Position numbers and translations under genes: made by a program
Assembly (NCBI RefSeq): GCF_030272615.1
Contig: NC_081415.1
Span: 105,971,796-106,035,795 of the forward strand
Direction: 5' to 3'
Origin: Cryptomeria japonica
Lineage: Eukaryota; Streptophyta; Pinopsida; Cupressales; Cupressaceae
DNA: 64,000 bases
Shown: positions 54,694 to 64,000 of the stretch, piece by piece
Layout of the letters: each line of letters starts with the position of its first letter
Numbering within the stretch: position 1 is the first letter of the stretch
The notes under the pieces: generated by a model
Databases searched by the model: none
Told to the model about the DNA's origin: nothing
What the model saw: only the letters and a program-made list of their open reading frames with translations

Positions 54694-57600
54694 TTCTCCC
54701 ACTTGTTGTATACATTGCATAAGGGCCAAGAAGTAATCTGCCACACGAACAAGAGATTGATCTCTCCACGCACATATACCATCATGGAATCCAAGTGCTC
54801 CATGTGCTCAACCAAGATACCTGCAACAAGAACAAAGTGACCACCATCTCATACATGAATGCTCCCACCCTCCATCATGCCACTGCCACTGGACATGAAG
54901 AGGCCATCCAAAGAGAAAGCCACACAACCTGTCGCAACAAATGATAAGTCCTGCACCAACTGATATCTGAACACAAACACTAATCCAAAGGTATCCAATG
55001 CAAGAGTAGCTCTTTTACATAGCTGAAACAACACCCATATCAAGTGCTAACACATCAACTATACATGCCTCCTAGGCATACAATCAAGTGAATAACATTT
55101 CATCAACATATGCAACCTGTAACATGCAACCACAAATCCCAAGTGCAATACCTGCCACGTATGTACACCAAAGAACTCCCACTGCATAGGTAATGTCAAT
55201 ATCAGGAATCCACTAAAAACACATCATAGAAGTGTAACCATGTAGTATCAAGAACATCCACATCAAAACTGCAAGTACCACTCTCACACCATGTCTCCAA
55301 CATTCTCCCATGTTCTCCACACCAACAAAAGAACGAGATAAAGGAACCACCATGTCATCTCCCACATGACATATCATAAATACAAACCAATAAGCATATA
55401 GCTCCAAACAACCTCCAACCAATGTAATGTGAATACAAACATCCAGGAAGATAATCGAAACAAAGAGAGAAACATTGCAAACCAAATTCTGTAGTATGTC
55501 CTTCTACAAACACCTCTAAATAAGTCAAGTATGATCTCCTCCATAGAACCCCAAATGAGAAGCATAACAACACCCAAAACACCATTCAATCCCTTGGATC
55601 AAACAAACATATATATCATGTAAACAACATGGATGTAAGCCTCCCATAACCAAGAAGATCAAACTAAATATCCATTCCCAAACCATAGGAATATGCCCAA
55701 TAAACCATCTCCAAACTAATATCAATGACTGCCACCATCATAATAAAAACTCAAATGTACAAGGAGAAAACCAATGCCATACATCTCTCAAATGAATCCT
55801 CCAAAACTAACCATTAATCCATAGATCAAGATCCATATCTATGAAAGATAGCATAAACATAATGTACCTGAAAGGAACAATGGGCAATACCTCTCAAGTA
55901 GAAAACTGCCAAGTAGACCAAGAGTGGGGAATGAGAATGCTCACCAAGTCATCATGACTCATACTAAGAACACTCTCCTCTCAAGTCCATAAACCAGGTG
56001 AATGCTCCTTGGACTTCCTGCTGAAACCATAAACCATTCCAACACATGTCTCTAATCACAAAAGACTACTAGCATCACCAACATCCTCCAAGTATCCATG
56101 AGTACCTATATCCAATCAATCCATGCCAAACTCCAAATGCAACATAGCATTACCATGAAGTAATCAAGCAAATGATCATGTACCCAATACAAAGAGAACT
56201 ACCAAGATCAATGTCAAAGCTCCAACCGCAGAATCAGGAACATAACATGACAACATCATATAATCCATCTCAACCAAAGAGATAACATGCTCCATATGAA
56301 CATATAAAAATAACCATATCATGCCAAAACTCTAATCTAGAATCAAGAGTGCACCATGACATAATATCAACCATCCAATCAATAAAGGACAACATGTCAA
56401 ATGAAAGCATAAAACCACATCTCAACCAAGGACTCCTTGAGCCCTTAAGATGTAAACATCCTCAAATATCATGAAGATCACCATCTCCTACTAGTGAACC
56501 AGCAAATGTGAAAGACCCTTCTGCAGCAACAGGATCTAAGGCATCCTCCAAACATCTGCACACTAAGAAGATCATCCACCATCCAATGGTGAATACACAT
56601 CACTGCCACAAGCTCCCACTAAACTGTGGTATCAAGCTCTCCAAAGCATCGTGATAACCATCTCCTAAATGAAGATCATCCAGGTCTACACATACAACTG
56701 AAAAGTCAATAACATCAAGTAAACCATGAACTCCATCTCAAGAAGATACAAAACCACCAACAAACAATCAGGATCAAATCCTACACCGCCACATCACCAC
56801 TGTCAAAAGCTCCCACTGAAAGTGTAATCAAGCTATCCATGACAATATGATTAATCCATCCTCTAACCATGAGAATCAACCAAGAACAACTAACAATCAA
56901 AGAACTCAAAGTGCACATCATGAGCTCCCTAAAAGCCAAATAAACCATGATCCTCAAACAAGAAGATAAACTGCCATATCAATCAGGAATCCAAATCAAA
57001 AGATCATCAATTAAAGCACCTGCAAATTCAACCATGTCATACCAATGTCCCTAAACACAAGGAACAACCATGGCATCATGATCATCTCCATGAAAACAAG
57101 CATCTAACTCTCAATGTGTCCAACCTGTCAGCATCACATAGTCAACCATGTAGGTCCCCCATCATGACTGTACCTGGTAACAACATCTCTCCTCCTCAAC
57201 ATGATAACAAATCAACAAACCAATGACTAAAACAAGCCACCAAATATGAATATGCATAAACAATGAAGGATCTATGGGCATAGACAACCCATATCCAAGT
57301 CATAGGTGAAATCCTGAAAGTAAAGACAGCTCACAAAACTGCACAACTTGTAGACCAATCAATGCAACATACATACTCAAACCAAAATTGATATCCATGT
57401 CATCATAAGAGTAATCAAGATACAACATCGAGTATACAATGACATCAAATCCAAATCTCCAATATGTAGCATGCCATAAACTCATCATGTCACCATAGTC
57501 AAAAGAACCCATAATCAACTCAAGTCAAAATATCAGCATATAAATCATTCCAAATCTGCCCCAAACCTGAGTCAAACTGTAGTGCTCTCCAAGAGCTTTC

Positions 57601-58149
57601 CATCGACTATTCGAAGTCCAAAATATGACTCCGTATGCTCAAGTTATGACCTCTCAAAGCCATAAAGGTACCTGTCACTTCCAGCTGACATTTCACTGTC
57701 CAAACAGCAAAATCTGGAAAAAACTAATGATAAAAACATGAAGTTCATTCAACCACCTTTCCAATGACTGTAAGAAGTCCAAAAACTGACATCATATGCC
57801 CGAGTTATGTTCAGTTGAAGAAAAACAACCAATTCAGCTATAAATGCAAGTCTGGACTCCAAAAGTTTCAACAATATGCCATAAAAATAATTTTTTACAA
57901 TTTCTTCCCAATATGCCAAAAAACCATTTCAAAAACTCCTCCAGGTCGGCCCTTGGCCAAACCCCTTCGAAAAATAATACATGGCACATAAAATATATAA
58001 CATGGCATATAATATATTACATGGCAAATATATTACAAAGTTTTAAAAACTTTATTAAAAATTCGAATTTCAAAAAATCCGAATTTAAAAATATGTTTGG
58101 CGGATTTAATTTTTTGTTGTTTATTGAAAAAGGTTTTTTTTAAAAAAAA

Positions 58150-58335
58150 GTTTAACGTGGGTTTAAATCCCACGGGGGTTACCCCTTGCGGGGCCCCCAC
58201 CACTGCCACGGCAGTGGGTACAGTGGCCGGTACCACTGCCGGCACCGACAGCAGCACCGACAGTGGTACCGTCACTGGTACCACTGCCAGTGCGGCAGAC
58301 AGTGGGAGGGGGAGTCTGCGGACCCCCCACCACTT
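58150..58335. repeat. GC-rich block of short inverted and tandem repeats in the leader of H
   Basis: Repeated 'accactgccg', 'ggtaccactgcc' and 'caccgacag' phrases alternate with their complements. CGTGGG/CCCACG arms at 58156-58174 form a 6-bp stem. The block contrasts sharply with the poly-A/T runs on both sides. It lies about 0.5-0.7 kb after the primer site in the direction of transcription. Confidence 0.8.
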
Positions 58336-58848
58336 AAAAAACATTTTTTTTTTTTTTCAAATCATTTCAATTTCGCCTTTTTCGATTTTGATTTTTTTTA
58401 ATTTTTTAATTTTTCAAAAACAATTCGAAATGAAAACATTTTTGCAGGTAAAATAAAATTTCGACGAAATATGCAGGCGGTACGACCGTACGGCCGTACC
58501 GTCTAAATTTTTTTCGAACCTGGGCCAACTTCACCAAAATAGGGCGAATTATATATCAAAATTCGTCTCTCAGCCAACCTGAATCCATCCATGAGGTCCA
58601 TTTTGTGCCACGGGGTCTTCTATGAAATCTCACCCCCAAAACCCTCATTCGAAGCATTTTTCAATGATGCCCTGGATTGTCCAAAAATCTTCCAACCCTA
58701 AATCTGCAAACAACCCATCACAACAGCAAATCCAAACAACATAGATCTGCAATAACAACCTGCAAAATCATACATCTTGTCTTGTCTTTTCATTCCTTCA
58801 TGCATTCATGGATTCCACATAGGGTTATAAACACCATTAAAACCATAT

Positions 58849-58862
58849 AGCTCTGATACCAC
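58849..58862 (-). promoter_or_regulatory. Primer-binding site of element H
   Basis: Minus-strand GTGGTATCAGAGCT follows the 5' LTR end by one base. It is an initiator-methionine tRNA type site, which places H with copia elements although it sits inside a gypsy element. Confidence 0.9.
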
Positions 58863-58863
58863 T

Positions 58864-59603
58864 TGAAAGGAAATTCGCAGCCAACTTTATGACAATTTCC
58901 ACATAACCCAAATTCAGATTTTAACCAAATCAACACATAAGATCCACATGCAAAGAATAGACAACATACTCACAAAATGTGACACAAGATATACCCTGGG
59001 AAAACCCTCATGAGGGAAAAACCCAGCCTCCAAAAGCATCATCCACCATGTATTATCAGCAATGCGTCCATTACAATACAACTATGGAAAGCCTTCAAAA
59101 CCCAGCCATAACCAAGCACTCCATGTGATCAAGCATGAATCCACACATCCCATGCCATGCTTCCTTCTTCACAAATGCTAACCTGGCTTCCTATGCCAAA
59201 CAACTACCCTTGTGGTGCTTTTATAGAAACAAGCAACCACAAAACCACTAAGTGGTATTACATCAAAACCATGTGCCCAAAACCATGTGACAATAAAATA
59301 ATATTTTCCTTACCAACCTTTTAATGTTTTCCTTAACTACCCATGACCCACATTTAATATTGGGTACTTTATCACAATTACATTCCCCAATATAAAATAA
59401 CAATACCAATGTGTCAATACAACTCATCAAGTGGTTACAAGAATATCCAAAAGGATCTCTACATGTTGCACGTCCATCTAGGTGCTCCTAGGTGCAACAA
59501 TACAATGATATTACAATTTAATTCTTTGTCCACCTCACACAATAATAAAATAATGCAATAATAAACCATTATTATGCAAGGTGTACAACACCATTTCCCA
59601 ACA
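58864..59603 (-). repeat. Element H 5' LTR (740 bp)
   Basis: Same length and ends as the left copy, with the TATA box at 59218-59225. It adjoins the primer site at 58849-58862. Confidence 0.95.
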
Positions 59604-59734
59604 ACCAAAAGAGATCTCAATGCTTTGCATCGTCCTCAAGTAGACAACACTAAGGACAACAAATAGAAGAATGAGAATAACACATAGAAGAAGTAACAAA
59701 AGAGAGGAGGAGAGAGTCTGCTATGCTAATGAAA

Positions 59735-61662
59735 CTAGTCTAGCACGTCATCCACCTCCTGATCTTGCTGATCAATATTTCGGGAAGGCAGGGAACATGC
59801 TAGAGGAGGAACATCCAACACAGCAGATGGAGCTATCACAAGATCCAAACAAGGGCTATGTTTATGTTCCAAGCCACGTTGTTCTTGTCTAGAAGCTAGG
59901 ATAAGTGCTTTAGAAAATTCGTTAGATAGATGGTTATCAACATCAACAAATTCATATTCACTATCAAAAGCAAGAGAAGTAACATTTTCATCATGAATAA
60001 CATTTTCATCTATATCATCATCAAGATTTATAAAAATAGGATCTTTAACACGCACAGGATCAAAACCATCATGCATCTTATGTTTAGGAGATTTTGGAGA
60101 AAATGGAATAATGCTTGTTGAAGGTGTTTTTGGGGATTGCAAAGTTTGAGAAGCAGCTGCCTGAGCTCTAAGACGACACTTTCATCGACGTTCACGTGCA
60201 GAAGGATTTCATCTAGTCTTAGTAGGAAGTGGAGAAGATTGAGGAGGAGGAATGTTCTCATCCTTATCACTTGGGTGTTTAGGTTGTGGTCTCTTAGGTT
60301 GAATAATAGGAGAAGATGAAGGTCTCTTCTCTTTGTAAGAGGAAGGAAGAGGAACTGCTCTATATAAAGGAGGAATATTTGGTTTAGGAAGGAGACCAAG
60401 TCCATCATGACGAGGAGGTATAGGCCTGCTTTTAGACATAGACATAGTCACATCCATAGGAATGGGTTGGGAATCTTCTTGAGGAAAGACATTAGTTTTA
60501 TCTTTCAAAGGAAGAACTTCCTTCTCAAGAACGATAGGAATATCAAGTTTGGGTGTTCTAGGTTCACTTAGAGATAGGATCATATCTATTTTCCACTTTT
60601 GATAAGATTTGAAAAGATGATCACTTCGCAGAGGAAGAGATTGGAATTGTTTAGGCCAAAAATAATCAATAGGAACGGTAGAAGTTCTTTTAGCTGGTTT
60701 AAAGAGACTATGATTGATAGTAACAACTTCACCATTATGGGGAAATTTCAAACATTTATGAATAGGAGAAGCAATAGCTTTCATGGAAGATAGCCAAGGA
60801 TAGCCTAGCTTCACATGAAATTGTTCAGATGAAGGAATAATAGCAAAGTTCACATCAAGGGATTTGTTATGGACCTCAATAGGTAATGTAATAGAACCAA
60901 TTGCAGGAGAAGAAAATGCATCAAATGATTTCACAATCACATCTGTTTTGTCATAGATCACTTGATTCAATTGTAAGGTAAAGATAAATTCTTCAGTAAT
61001 AACATTAACCATGCAAGAAGAATCAATAAGCACTCCACGACAAGGTGTATTCTTGACTTTTGCAACTATGTATAAAGGACCATCAGGTGCCCTAATAGTT
61101 TCACTAGATTCAAATGTGATGGAAGGTTCTTTAGGGTTTTCTTGCTGCTCTACAAAGTTAATCACATTCAGAGTCATAGACACAAGACCATCAGATGAGA
61201 AAGAGGAATCATTAGTCTCAATCACATTAGAGGTATGAGAAGGTAATGGATCAGTAAAAATCTTAAGATTTTGGTTAGGAGAAGCTACAGATGTATTGCC
61301 TTTATCATTCACTCCTGAAACAGAGATAATATTATTATCAATCAAATCTTGAATTTTACCCTTTAAAGCAAAACATTTTTTAGTATCATGCCCAGGTTGA
61401 CGATGAAATTGACAAAAAGATTTGTTATCAAAATAGGGTGAATTAATCTTTGTAGGAGTGATTTGCTTTATAGGAGGGAGAGTAAGCACATTTTGTTCCA
61501 ATAACTTATTCATAATACTATGCAATGATTCATTCAAAGGAGTAAACTTTCTTTCTTTCTTGAAAAACTTAGAAATAGGAGGCACACCTGATGCTGCATT
61601 CACATTGTTGTTGATGATGTTTTCATTGAACTTAACGGACTCTCTATTCAGTTTAAACTTCC
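59735..61662 (-). pseudogene. Element F gag and protease-like polyprotein fragment
   Basis: One minus-strand frame runs from the G insertion point (61662) to 59735. It is interrupted only by two TGAs near 60209 and 60182, both from CGA. The N-terminal 34 residues of the larger open frame beyond 61662 are G's LTR and do not belong. 'CQFHRQPGHDTKKCFALKGK' near 61400 is the zinc-binding motif typical of plant gypsy gag. 'CRGVLIDSSCMVNVITEEF' near 61030 is protease-like, although the expected D-S/T-G triad reads D-S-S. 'KLGYPWLSSMKAIASPIHK' follows. The Pro-rich C-terminus contains 'PIFINLDDDIDEN'. The capsid half lies beyond G. Confidence 0.82.
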
Positions 61663-62923
61663 TGTAGCGTCCTAAAATTGCGACACTTGCAATTTCGACC
61701 GCATTTGGGTCTTCACGATGGTGATGCAACACTGAACCTGAATGGAGACCCCGAAACTTGCTCACGACATCAAAAACTGCATTTTTCCAGCACCCTGCCT
61801 GATCCCTCCTTGCACCCTGCTGTCCCGAGAGGTGGGACCAGAGCGCCTAGCACCCTGGTCCTTCAGGACCAGGGCGCCCAGTGCCCTGGTCCCCCAGGAC
61901 CATGGCGCCCAGCGCCCTGGTCCTTGGCCCTATTTTGGGCCCGGTCTCCTATGGGGCTTCGGGTCTTTTTGTTTGCAAATTGGAAAATAACATTTCTTGG
62001 TCGGCCTAAGGTCGGAAAAATCAGTCTATCAACCCTAATTGGCAAGTATATAAACTACTTTTCCTCTCCCATTTTGGTAAGATGGAAAAAGGGGGAAAAT
62101 ATACTCAAGCATTCAAGCATTCAAGCATTCAAACATTCCTTCAAGCAATTGATCATTCTAAGTCTCCATTCAAGGCTAAGTGTTGCATTCAAGACAAGGA
62201 TTCAACCATTGAAGAGGAGATCACATACTACAACATACAACATATAACAAACAACAACATCTACACCTTCGCATGTAAGAATACAAACATTCTTACAACA
62301 AGGTACTAGTACTTGTTTTACATTACAATCATTTACATTTACAACATTTCTCATTTCTTGGTTAATTCCAAAACCGGGGTTTGACATAAGGGCAAACCCC
62401 TAATCCCTAACCCCCCAATCATCTTCGCTTTTTTGTGTGTAGGTTGCAGGTACACGGCTGTAATTGAAGATCTGGAATCCCTGTGCAGAGACGAACAGAT
62501 GCCCCTTCGTTTCACGGATTTTTCGGAGGACCATGTGCACGCCGGGCGCCATCGTCCCGTCAAATTTCACTCAAATTTACAGGACAGTGCCATCTCGACA
62601 TTTTACTGCTAATTCCAGGTCCGCAGCTCCATCCTATATCCCTATCTCTATTTATAAGTGAATCTTTCTCACTTTTCATGCCTTCCTAGCTTAATCATTC
62701 TATCCACATTCTTTACAAAAGAGGGTAGCCTTGCTGTCTTAACCCTTGAAACTCATTTAGAATCCAATCTTGCATTGCGTGGGATTGGATCTTGTGAGTT
62801 TCAACCCCTCTTTTGAATGTAAAGTCTCCCCTAAGTGAAAACCGTCAATCCTAGTACCCTCCCTTCTCTCTCCTTGGAGTAGGAGAGGGGAGAGCAACTA
62901 GGGTTCGATTTTTCCGCTTTACA
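61663..62923 (+). repeat. Element G 5' LTR (1,261 bp)
   Basis: Starts TGTAGCGTCCTAAAATTG and ends ...CCGCTTTACA. GC-rich palindromic units lie at 61795-61925, TATATAAA at 62047-62054, and a 'caagcatt' microsatellite at about 62103-62135. Open frames crossing the LTR are not supported as genes. Confidence 0.9.
62528..62557 (+). other. Conserved 30-nt potential hairpin, LTR copy
   Basis: Arms GGACCATG and CATCGTCC can pair over eight positions with one mismatch around a 14-nt loop. Copies of the same length occur at 63325-63354, 63947-63976 and, reversed, at 52497-52526 in F's LTR. Confidence 0.65.
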
Positions 62924-62941
62924 TTTTGGTGAACCCAATGT
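62924..62941 (+). promoter_or_regulatory. Primer-binding site of element G
   Basis: TTTTGGTGAACCCAATG follows the LTR end directly. It differs from the copia site used by A, B, C, D and H. I did not identify the tRNA. Confidence 0.7.
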
Positions 62942-63324
62942 GAGCATCCTTTTTGATTATTCATGGTTAGATTTGAAAATTGGATTCCTTGATTACATTT
63001 CCATGTTTGATCTTTTGCAAAATTTTAGAGGTTAATTGCATAAAAACCCTAAATTTTCATTTTAGTAATTAAGCTTGCGAAATGTTTAATTGTTAATGCT
63101 TGTTTCAGATCTACCCTTCTATTACAAATTATCAATTCATACTTGTGCTTTAATTCTGAAAATTAAGTGGTTAAGTGTAAAAACCCTAATTTTTGAAACC
63201 CTCTTGATTCAACCTTTGTCCATCAATTTCACTGATCAAAACATCTCCAAATCAGCTGTAACTTTGGATTTCGCAACAAAATCATAATATCTGTCATCCC
63301 TGAAAATTTGGAAAAAAGTTGCGA

Positions 63325-63354
63325 GGACCGTGTGCACTCTGAGCGCCATCGTCC
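63325..63354 (+). other. Conserved 30-nt potential hairpin, first leader copy
   Basis: Arms GGACCGTG and CATCGTCC. Position six reads G opposite T, where the LTR copy has A opposite T, so a pair is kept as a wobble. Confidence 0.6.
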
Positions 63355-63946
63355 CTGACATTTTTTCTAAAATTTCGGGAGCTAGATCTTACTGTATTTT
63401 TCTGCTAAAATCCAGAATTTTGGCTAATTTTATCAATTCTAACACTTTCAAAATTAAGGTCAAAGTTGGTCTTGAGGTTACTTGGATTAAGGCTTCTAAT
63501 TATTCAAAAATTGTTGAAATTGAAATTTTGTGTCAAAATTGTGTTCTTACTGTCCTAAATCTGAAAAGTGTGTTGGCATTCATTCAAAATTTCAGTGCTC
63601 TATTCAAATTCTTGCAATTTGTGACTTTTGAAATTAAGTGCTTAATTACAACAACTTTGATTTCCGCTTTCAAAATTGAATTTTGCGTGAAATTGAGTCA
63701 ACTTTTGAATTTCAAAACTTGCATTGCTTTTGGTATTCCCTCTAAAATCATAAAATTCAAAATTTCAGTTTCCCTCTCTTTTTCAAAATTCAAATTTTGC
63801 ATTTTTCGACAATCTTGGTAGGGTTCAATTTTGAGATTGCAACTTTAATTTGGCCTATCTACAGATCGTAAAATCACTCAATTTTTTCAGGTTAGCTTTA
63901 AAATCATCATAACTTTCATCCCTACAAATTTTGAAAAAAGTTGCGA

Positions 63947-63976
63947 GGACCATGTGCACTCCGAGCACCACGGTCC
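63947..63976 (+). other. Conserved 30-nt potential hairpin, second leader copy
   Basis: Arms GGACCATG and CACGGTCC. The fifth position, mismatched in the other copies, is a C-G pair here, while position six becomes a mismatch. Confidence 0.6.
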
Positions 63977-64000
63977 CTGACATTTTTTCCAAAATTTCGG

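Larger units (their letters stand above)
54694..58863 (-). other. Element H internal region, non-coding, strand-skewed
   Basis: No convincing ORF in 4.17 kb; the short open frames are scattered over both strands. The plus strand is rich in A and C from about 54700 to 57600, so the element's RNA would be rich in U and G. The polypurine tract is the minus-strand AAGTGGGAGAA beside 54694. A GC-rich structured block lies at 58150-58335. Confidence 0.75.
53954..59603 (-). mobile_element. Element H: young non-coding LTR retrotransposon (LARD-like)
   Basis: Two 740-bp LTRs (53954-54693 and 58864-59603) differ at only a few positions by eye. A perfect duplication ACCAA (53949-53953, 59604-59608) surrounds the element. 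The primer site is on the minus strand next to the right LTR, so transcription runs right to left. The internal 4.17 kb has no gag or pol ORF. It is therefore non-autonomous, and with near-identical LTRs it is the most recent insertion dated here. Confidence 0.95.
52129..61662 (-). mobile_element. Gypsy-type element F without RT or integrase in the window; split by H
   Basis: A minus-strand element abuts copia A at 52129. Its 3' LTR is 52129-53336, a polypurine tract follows at 53337-53352, then a 3' region to 53948, then H, then gag and protease-like coding sequence to 61662, where element G is inserted. The 5' LTR must lie right of the window. The whole space between protease region and 3' LTR holds only about 0.7 kb once H is removed, so the RT, RNase H and integrase genes are missing, not merely mutated. 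Confidence 0.82.
61663..64000 (+). mobile_element. Gypsy-type element G, 5' end only; inserted in gag of F
   Basis: A plus-strand LTR (61663-62923), primer site (from 62924) and at least 1.06 kb of leader run off the window. It interrupts F's gag frame at 61662. Its LTR is the same family as F's LTR but in the opposite orientation, so a family member has inserted into a relative. Coding sequence has not started by 64000 as far as I can see. Confidence 0.88.
62942..64000 (+). other. Element G leader with a duplicated hairpin segment
   Basis: T-rich untranslated sequence. A segment of roughly 80 bp or more is present at about 63295-63380 and again at about 63915-64000, 622 bp apart. Each copy contains a 30-nt potential hairpin. 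The open frames here are AT-rich with no recognisable protein features and are not called as genes. Confidence 0.65.

Noticed and set aside
58033-58456. Frames of Val/Pro/Ala or Thr/Gly repeats on both strands
   Set aside because: They come from the GC-rich repeat block in H's leader; there is no start context or domain.
26707-58862. Initiator tRNA genes, suggested by TGGTATCAGAGC matches
   Set aside because: Each match is only 12-14 bp and lies next to an LTR end, so these are primer-binding sites.
54694-58863. Protein-coding genes inside H
   Set aside because: Frames are short, lie on both strands and lack any domain or consistent composition.
61678-62247. 189-codon plus-strand frame in the G LTR
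   Set aside because: It crosses the palindromic units, TATA box and microsatellite of an LTR and is not preserved in F's matching LTR.

Overview
The window is nuclear DNA from a land plant, probably a large repeat-rich gymnosperm-type genome. There are no operons and no recognisable host gene. Ty1/copia, Ty3/gypsy, plant L1-type LINE and hAT sequences fill almost everything. The conifer suggestion rests on remembered resemblance of some decayed ORFs to conifer repeat proteins and is inference only.

Left part (1-24.7 kb): a LINE on the minus strand, 3' end cut by the window start (1-5940), with ORF1, endonuclease, reverse transcriptase, zinc finger and RNase H all recognisable but broken. Next come AT-rich DNA and three decayed plus-strand ORFs of unknown family (about 6.5, 8.4 and 10.05 kb) among dispersed and 260-bp tandem repeats (7.8-12.2 kb). 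A decayed hypothetical ORF and a LINE RNase H scrap lie on the minus strand (13.2-15.2 kb). A 3.6-kb decayed plus-strand ORF chain has a G-patch-like motif and coiled coil (15.3-18.9 kb). A dead hAT-type transposase lies on the minus strand (19.7-22.5 kb), followed by an LTR remnant (22.95-24.36 kb) and the 3' tail of a copia element (24.36-24.73 kb).

Middle part (24.7-52.1 kb): a nest of LTR retrotransposons. Copia A (plus) is split by copia B (minus, 28906-43537) and by gag-only element D (plus, 44352-51096). B's 3' LTR is itself split by gag-only element C (plus, 30037-37241). Five-bp target duplications bound B, C and D, perfect for D and with one mismatch for B and C. A also carries an internal inversion of about 2.1 kb that flips most of its 5' LTR, primer site, leader and first 71 gag codons. 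B has a nearly complete gag-pol. C and D have no pol but share LTR ends and primer site with B, so B-like elements are their likely source of enzymes. C carries a large extra ORF of unknown function (about 1,065 codons, with a Lys/Glu repeat), the least explained coding sequence here.

Right part (52.1-64 kb): gypsy-type element F (minus) abuts A at 52129. It keeps gag and a protease-like region but has no reverse transcriptase or integrase in the window. A very young non-coding LTR element H (53954-59603, two 740-bp LTRs, perfect ACCAA duplication) sits inside F. A related gypsy element G (plus, from 61663) sits in F's gag and runs off the window. Insertion order inferred from nesting: A, then B, D and F; later C in B, and H and G in F.
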